64,000 nucleotides of DNA from Streptomyces sp. Sge12 (GTDB taxonomy: Bacteria > Actinomycetota > Actinomycetes > Streptomycetales > Streptomycetaceae), in contig NZ_CP020555.1 of assembly GCF_002080455.1 (NCBI RefSeq), forward strand, positions 7,182,501 to 7,246,500. Direction: 5' to 3'. The position numbers and the translations under genes are program-made. A model generated the notes under the pieces. The model ran no database searches. It was not told where the DNA came from and worked only from the letters and a program-made list of their open reading frames with translations. This document shows, piece after piece, positions 61,773 through 64,000 of the stretch (position 1 is the stretch's first letter; each line of letters starts with the position of its first letter).

Positions 61773-63052
61773 GCGGTCGGCCTCTCGTCGAGGACGCGGA
61801 CGAGCTTGCCCGAGCGCGGGTTGACGGCGAGGTCGCGGTGGCGCGCCCACTCCACGGACAGCGGGTGCACGAAGCCGGCACGCACGCTGTCCGGATACAG
61901 CGGCCGTACGGTCTCCAGTTCCGTGACGACGGCCGCGGCCAGCGCCTCACGCTCGCCCGCGGCCCGGCCGCGGGCGCCGTCGCCCGGAGCCGTCGCCAGC
62001 CGCAGGACGAGCCCGTCGCGGCCCTCCCAGCGGCGGACGACGAGCTGCATGCCGACCACCCGGCCCGCGGTGTCCGCCGCGGCCACGGCGTCCTGGGCGT
62101 CCTGTGTGTAGAGGGAGACGGGGCCCACGCGCACGCCCTCCTCGGCGCGCCCGAGGATCCTGAAGTGGCCCGGCCCGGTGCCGGTCCACTCGGCCCGGTC
62201 GCCGGCGGGGTAGCGGATGATCGGCATGAGGCGGCGGAAGAGGCTGGTGACGACGACCCGGCCCGGTCGCCCCGGCTGCGTGATCGGCTCGTCGGTGGAG
62301 TCGTCGAGGATCTCGACGACCGCGTACGGGGTGAAGGCCCGGTGCACCCGGGCGTCGGAGCCGGACACCGGGCGGCCGAGCAGGCCCGCGTCGACGCTGG
62401 CGTATCCGACGGAACGGACCTCGGCGCGGGGGAACGCGGCGGCCAGCAGACGCCGTTGGTCGTCGAAGAGTGCCTCGCCGCCGAAGAGGACCAACTCCAC
62501 CGCATCGAGCCGGACATCGGACGAGAGGACCTGTTCGGCGAGCCGGCACAGGGTGGTGGGCGTGCCGGTCAGTACCTGGGCGGCGAGATCGCGCAGCGTG
62601 GGGATCGTCGACTCCGGCGGCGCGGCGCCGCCGACGGGCAGACGGACGTTGTCCACGGGCGCGTGGGCGAGCGAGTCGAGGACGAACAGGAAACTGGCGT
62701 ACAGCTCCCCGGCGTAGAAGAGGTCGGCGACGCGGTGCCCCGGACGCAGACCGGTGTCCACGAGCCCCTGGCCGAAGGCGGTGACGAACGTGCGCCACTC
62801 GTCGCGGGTGTAGACGGAGAACTTGGGGGAGCCGGTGGTCCCGCCGGTCTTGTAGACCGTGGCCTCGCTGAGCGGGCCGGTCAGTACGCGGCTGTCGTGG
62901 AGGGCGTTGGCCGCCCAGAACTCCTGCTGGTCGACCACCGGAAGGTCGGTGAGGCGGTCGACGTGCGCCGGCAGGGACGCGTAGAGGTCGCGGTAGTAGG
63001 GCGAGTTGTGACGGGCGAAACGTATGAGGTCCGAGAGCTGCTGGGCGGACAT
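61769..63052 (-). CDS. PaaK-like adenylate-forming enzyme, first gene of luxCE-type operon
   Basis: This 427-residue protein is related to phenylacetate-CoA ligase and LuxE. It opens IRFARHNSPYYRDLYASLP, has the loop YKTGGTTGSPKFSVYTRD and continues with a PaaK-type C-terminal region (RVVVTSLFRRLMPIIRYPAGD). The C-terminal hinge resembles PaaK less clearly. It should activate a carboxylic acid as an AMP or thiol ester. It leads the operon; an AT-rich promoter region with a palindrome lies upstream. Confidence 0.82.
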   Translation of the reverse strand: MSAQQLSDLIRFARHNSPYYRDLYASLPAHVDRLTDLPVVDQQEFWAANALHDSRVLTGPLSEATVYKTGGTTGSPKFSVYTRDEWRTFVTAFGQGLVDTGLRPGHRVADLFYAGELYASFLFVLDSLAHAPVDNVRLPVGGAAPPESTIPTLRDLAAQVLTGTPTTLCRLAEQVLSSDVRLDAVELVLFGGEALFDDQRRLLAAAFPRAEVRSVGYASVDAGLLGRPVSGSDARVHRAFTPYAVVEILDDSTDEPITQPGRPGRVVVTSLFRRLMPIIRYPAGDRAEWTGTGPGHFRILGRAEEGVRVGPVSLYTQDAQDAVAAADTAGRVVGMQLVVRRWEGRDGLVLRLATAPGDGARGRAAGEREALAAAVVTELETVRPLYPDSVRAGFVHPLSVEWARHRDLAVNPRSGKLVRVLDERPTA

Positions 63053-63243
63053 GAGCCTTTGCCTGGGTGACGGGAACGGGAACGGGGACGGGAGTCACGG
63101 CGGGGCGCGGCCGGAGCGGGAACTCGCCTGCGCGATGGGGCCGGTGCGAACGGGGGACCCCCCGGCGCCCCCGCCTCCCTGCGACGCACGCCGAAAGCTG
63201 ACGTGCAGTCATGATGATGAAACATCGTTCCGCGAATCACCTA

Positions 63244-63267
63244 ATTGGCCAAATATTTCCGGCCAAT
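63244..63267. promoter_or_regulatory. Palindrome in AT-rich operon promoter region
   Basis: ATTGGCC and GGCCAAT are perfect 7-bp arms around AAATATTTCC, in a stretch (63200-63310) clearly more AT-rich than the rest of the window. It lies about 190 bp upstream of the PaaK-like operon start and may be its operator or promoter. No regulator gene is adjacent to the operon. Confidence 0.5.
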
Positions 63268-63321
63268 GCGATCGTCTTCAACAAAAACTGCGATACGGGG
63301 CCGACTTCGACGGAGCGGACC

Positions 63322-63732
63322 TCAACTCAGCACGTAGCTGAAGGTGTACGCGACGGAGGTGTCGCCGTGGCGGTAGGTGAAGCCACCGGAGCCGGTCAGC
63401 CCGGCGAGGTCCCCGGTGCCGGAACCGGGCACCACCTCGAAGCGGCAGACGGTGCCGCCGGCGTCGAAGGTGCCGCGCTCCTCCAGCACGAAGCTGCCCT
63501 TGCGGCCGTCGAGGCTGCCGGCGACCAGCTCCATCCCGCTGTAGGAGCCGACGTTCTCCCCCGTGTAGGCGATCGTGTAGTCGCAGGCCGTCCCCGGGGC
63601 CTCGATCCCCCCGGTGAAGGCGTTGGTGACATGGGCGTGGGCGAGCCGCGGAACGGCGTCCGCGGCGCCGACGGGGCTCTCCTTCCAGTCGGCGAAGGTG
63701 AAGCGGCCGGCGGTCTCTACGGATGTGGGCAT
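63322..63732 (-). CDS. DUF3224 domain protein
   Basis: This 136-residue beta-barrel-type protein of the DUF3224 family has YTIAYTGENVGSYSGMELVAGSLDGRKGSF, a central EERGTFD and a final YRHGDTSVAYTFSYVL. The family role is unknown. The ATG at 63732 lies next to a 15-bp-arm palindrome shared with a divergent regulator, which probably controls it. Confidence 0.88.
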   Translation of the reverse strand: MPTSVETAGRFTFADWKESPVGAADAVPRLAHAHVTNAFTGGIEAPGTACDYTIAYTGENVGSYSGMELVAGSLDGRKGSFVLEERGTFDAGGTVCRFEVVPGSGTGDLAGLTGSGGFTYRHGDTSVAYTFSYVLS

Positions 63733-63812
63733 GACGGTCCTCTCGGTCGGCCGGGCGGACTCCCGCGTCCGGCGGTCGAAACAGCTCCCGCTGCGTCGTG
63801 CCTCCAGGCTGG

Positions 63813-63847
63813 CACCCGTACCTGACACCTTCTGTCAGGTACGGGTG
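63813..63847. promoter_or_regulatory. 15-bp-arm palindrome between DUF3224 and WYL regulator
   Basis: Left arm 63813-63827 (CACCCGTACCTGACA) and right arm 63833-63847 are exact reverse complements around CCTTC. This is the longest regulatory-type palindrome in the window and covers the only place both divergent promoters can be. Confidence 0.8.
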
Positions 63848-63858
63848 ACAATGGCGCC

Positions 63859-64000
63859 ATGCGTGCCGACCGGCTTCTCTCCCTGCTCCTGCTGCTGCAG
63901 AACCGCGGCCGGATGACCGCGCCCCGACTCGCCGCCGAGCTGGAGGTGTCCGTGCGCACGATCCACCGCGACATCGACGCCCTCGGCGCGTCCGGCGTCC
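63859..64000 (+). CDS. WYL/DeoR-type HTH regulator, N-terminal fragment
   Basis: The first 47 residues (MRADRLLSLLLLLQNRGRM, then LAAELEVSVRTIHRDIDALGASGV) form the HTH_11 domain of YafY-type WYL regulators. The gene runs off the window end. It is divergent from the DUF3224 gene and likely binds the palindrome between them. Confidence 0.85.
   Translation, partial: MRADRLLSLLLLLQNRGRMTAPRLAAELEVSVRTIHRDIDALGASGV

Noticed and set aside
55554..63052. A bioluminescence (lux) operon
   Set aside because: LuxC and LuxE families are present, but luxA, luxB and luxD are absent, and the other genes (PaaK-like, GNAT, MFS) do not belong to lux operons.

Overview
The window looks like a chromosomal segment of a Streptomyces or close relative. 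It is very GC-rich with strong third-position GC, uses GTG and TTG starts, and carries a Streptomyces subtilisin inhibitor, a mycothiol-dependent enzyme family member, an NsdA-type TPR regulator, a DUF397 protein, and rare TTA (bldA) codons in six genes. I found no rRNA, tRNA, CRISPR array, phage block or full-size insertion sequence. All function calls come from reading the sequence; no database search was run.

Layout. 1-6.8 kb: tail of a ChaA-type antiporter, a secreted penicillin/AHL-acylase-like enzyme, a FadD-type CoA ligase, a YihY membrane protein and phenylacetate-CoA ligase. 6.9-13.5 kb: a FadD19-like CoA ligase divergent from an EchA19-like crotonase, then a DUF35 protein and two thiolase-fold proteins without the nucleophilic cysteine; this resembles actinobacterial steroid side-chain catabolism. 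13.6-19.5 kb: small proteins, an ACT-domain protein, a large LuxR-type ATPase with an eroded HTH, and a mycothiol-dependent-type enzyme. 19.6-21.4 kb: a 3-ketosteroid 1-dehydrogenase with a twin-arginine signal; its promoter shares a 17-bp palindrome with the fadD19/echA19 promoter.

21.5-35.9 kb: regulators and signalling proteins (aminoglycoside-phosphotransferase fold, NsdA-like, PAS-SpoIIE phosphatase, two PucR-type, TetR), a two-subunit exported molybdenum hydroxylase and a KimA-type potassium permease. 36.1-38.8 kb: an IclR-type half-protein and a four-gene roadblock/DUF4388 cluster. 39-42.5 kb: a very large teichoic-acid-type bifunctional transferase. 42.6-55.5 kb: sirtuin, ATP-grasp/GNAT pair, protease inhibitor, cyclic-nucleotide-binding protein, exported GH5 cellulase, MFS/XRE-cupin pair and a 910-residue secreted LamG protein.

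55.5-63.1 kb holds the most unusual locus: five minus-strand genes, each overlapping the next by 4 bp. They encode a PaaK-like adenylating enzyme, an MFS exporter, a GNAT, a LuxE acyl-protein synthetase and a LuxC acyl-CoA reductase fused to a PaaK/LuxE-like domain. No luciferase (LuxAB) or LuxD is present, so this looks like an undescribed carboxylate-activating, aldehyde-forming and exporting pathway. The window ends in a DUF3224 gene divergent from a WYL/DeoR-type regulator across a 15-bp-arm palindrome.
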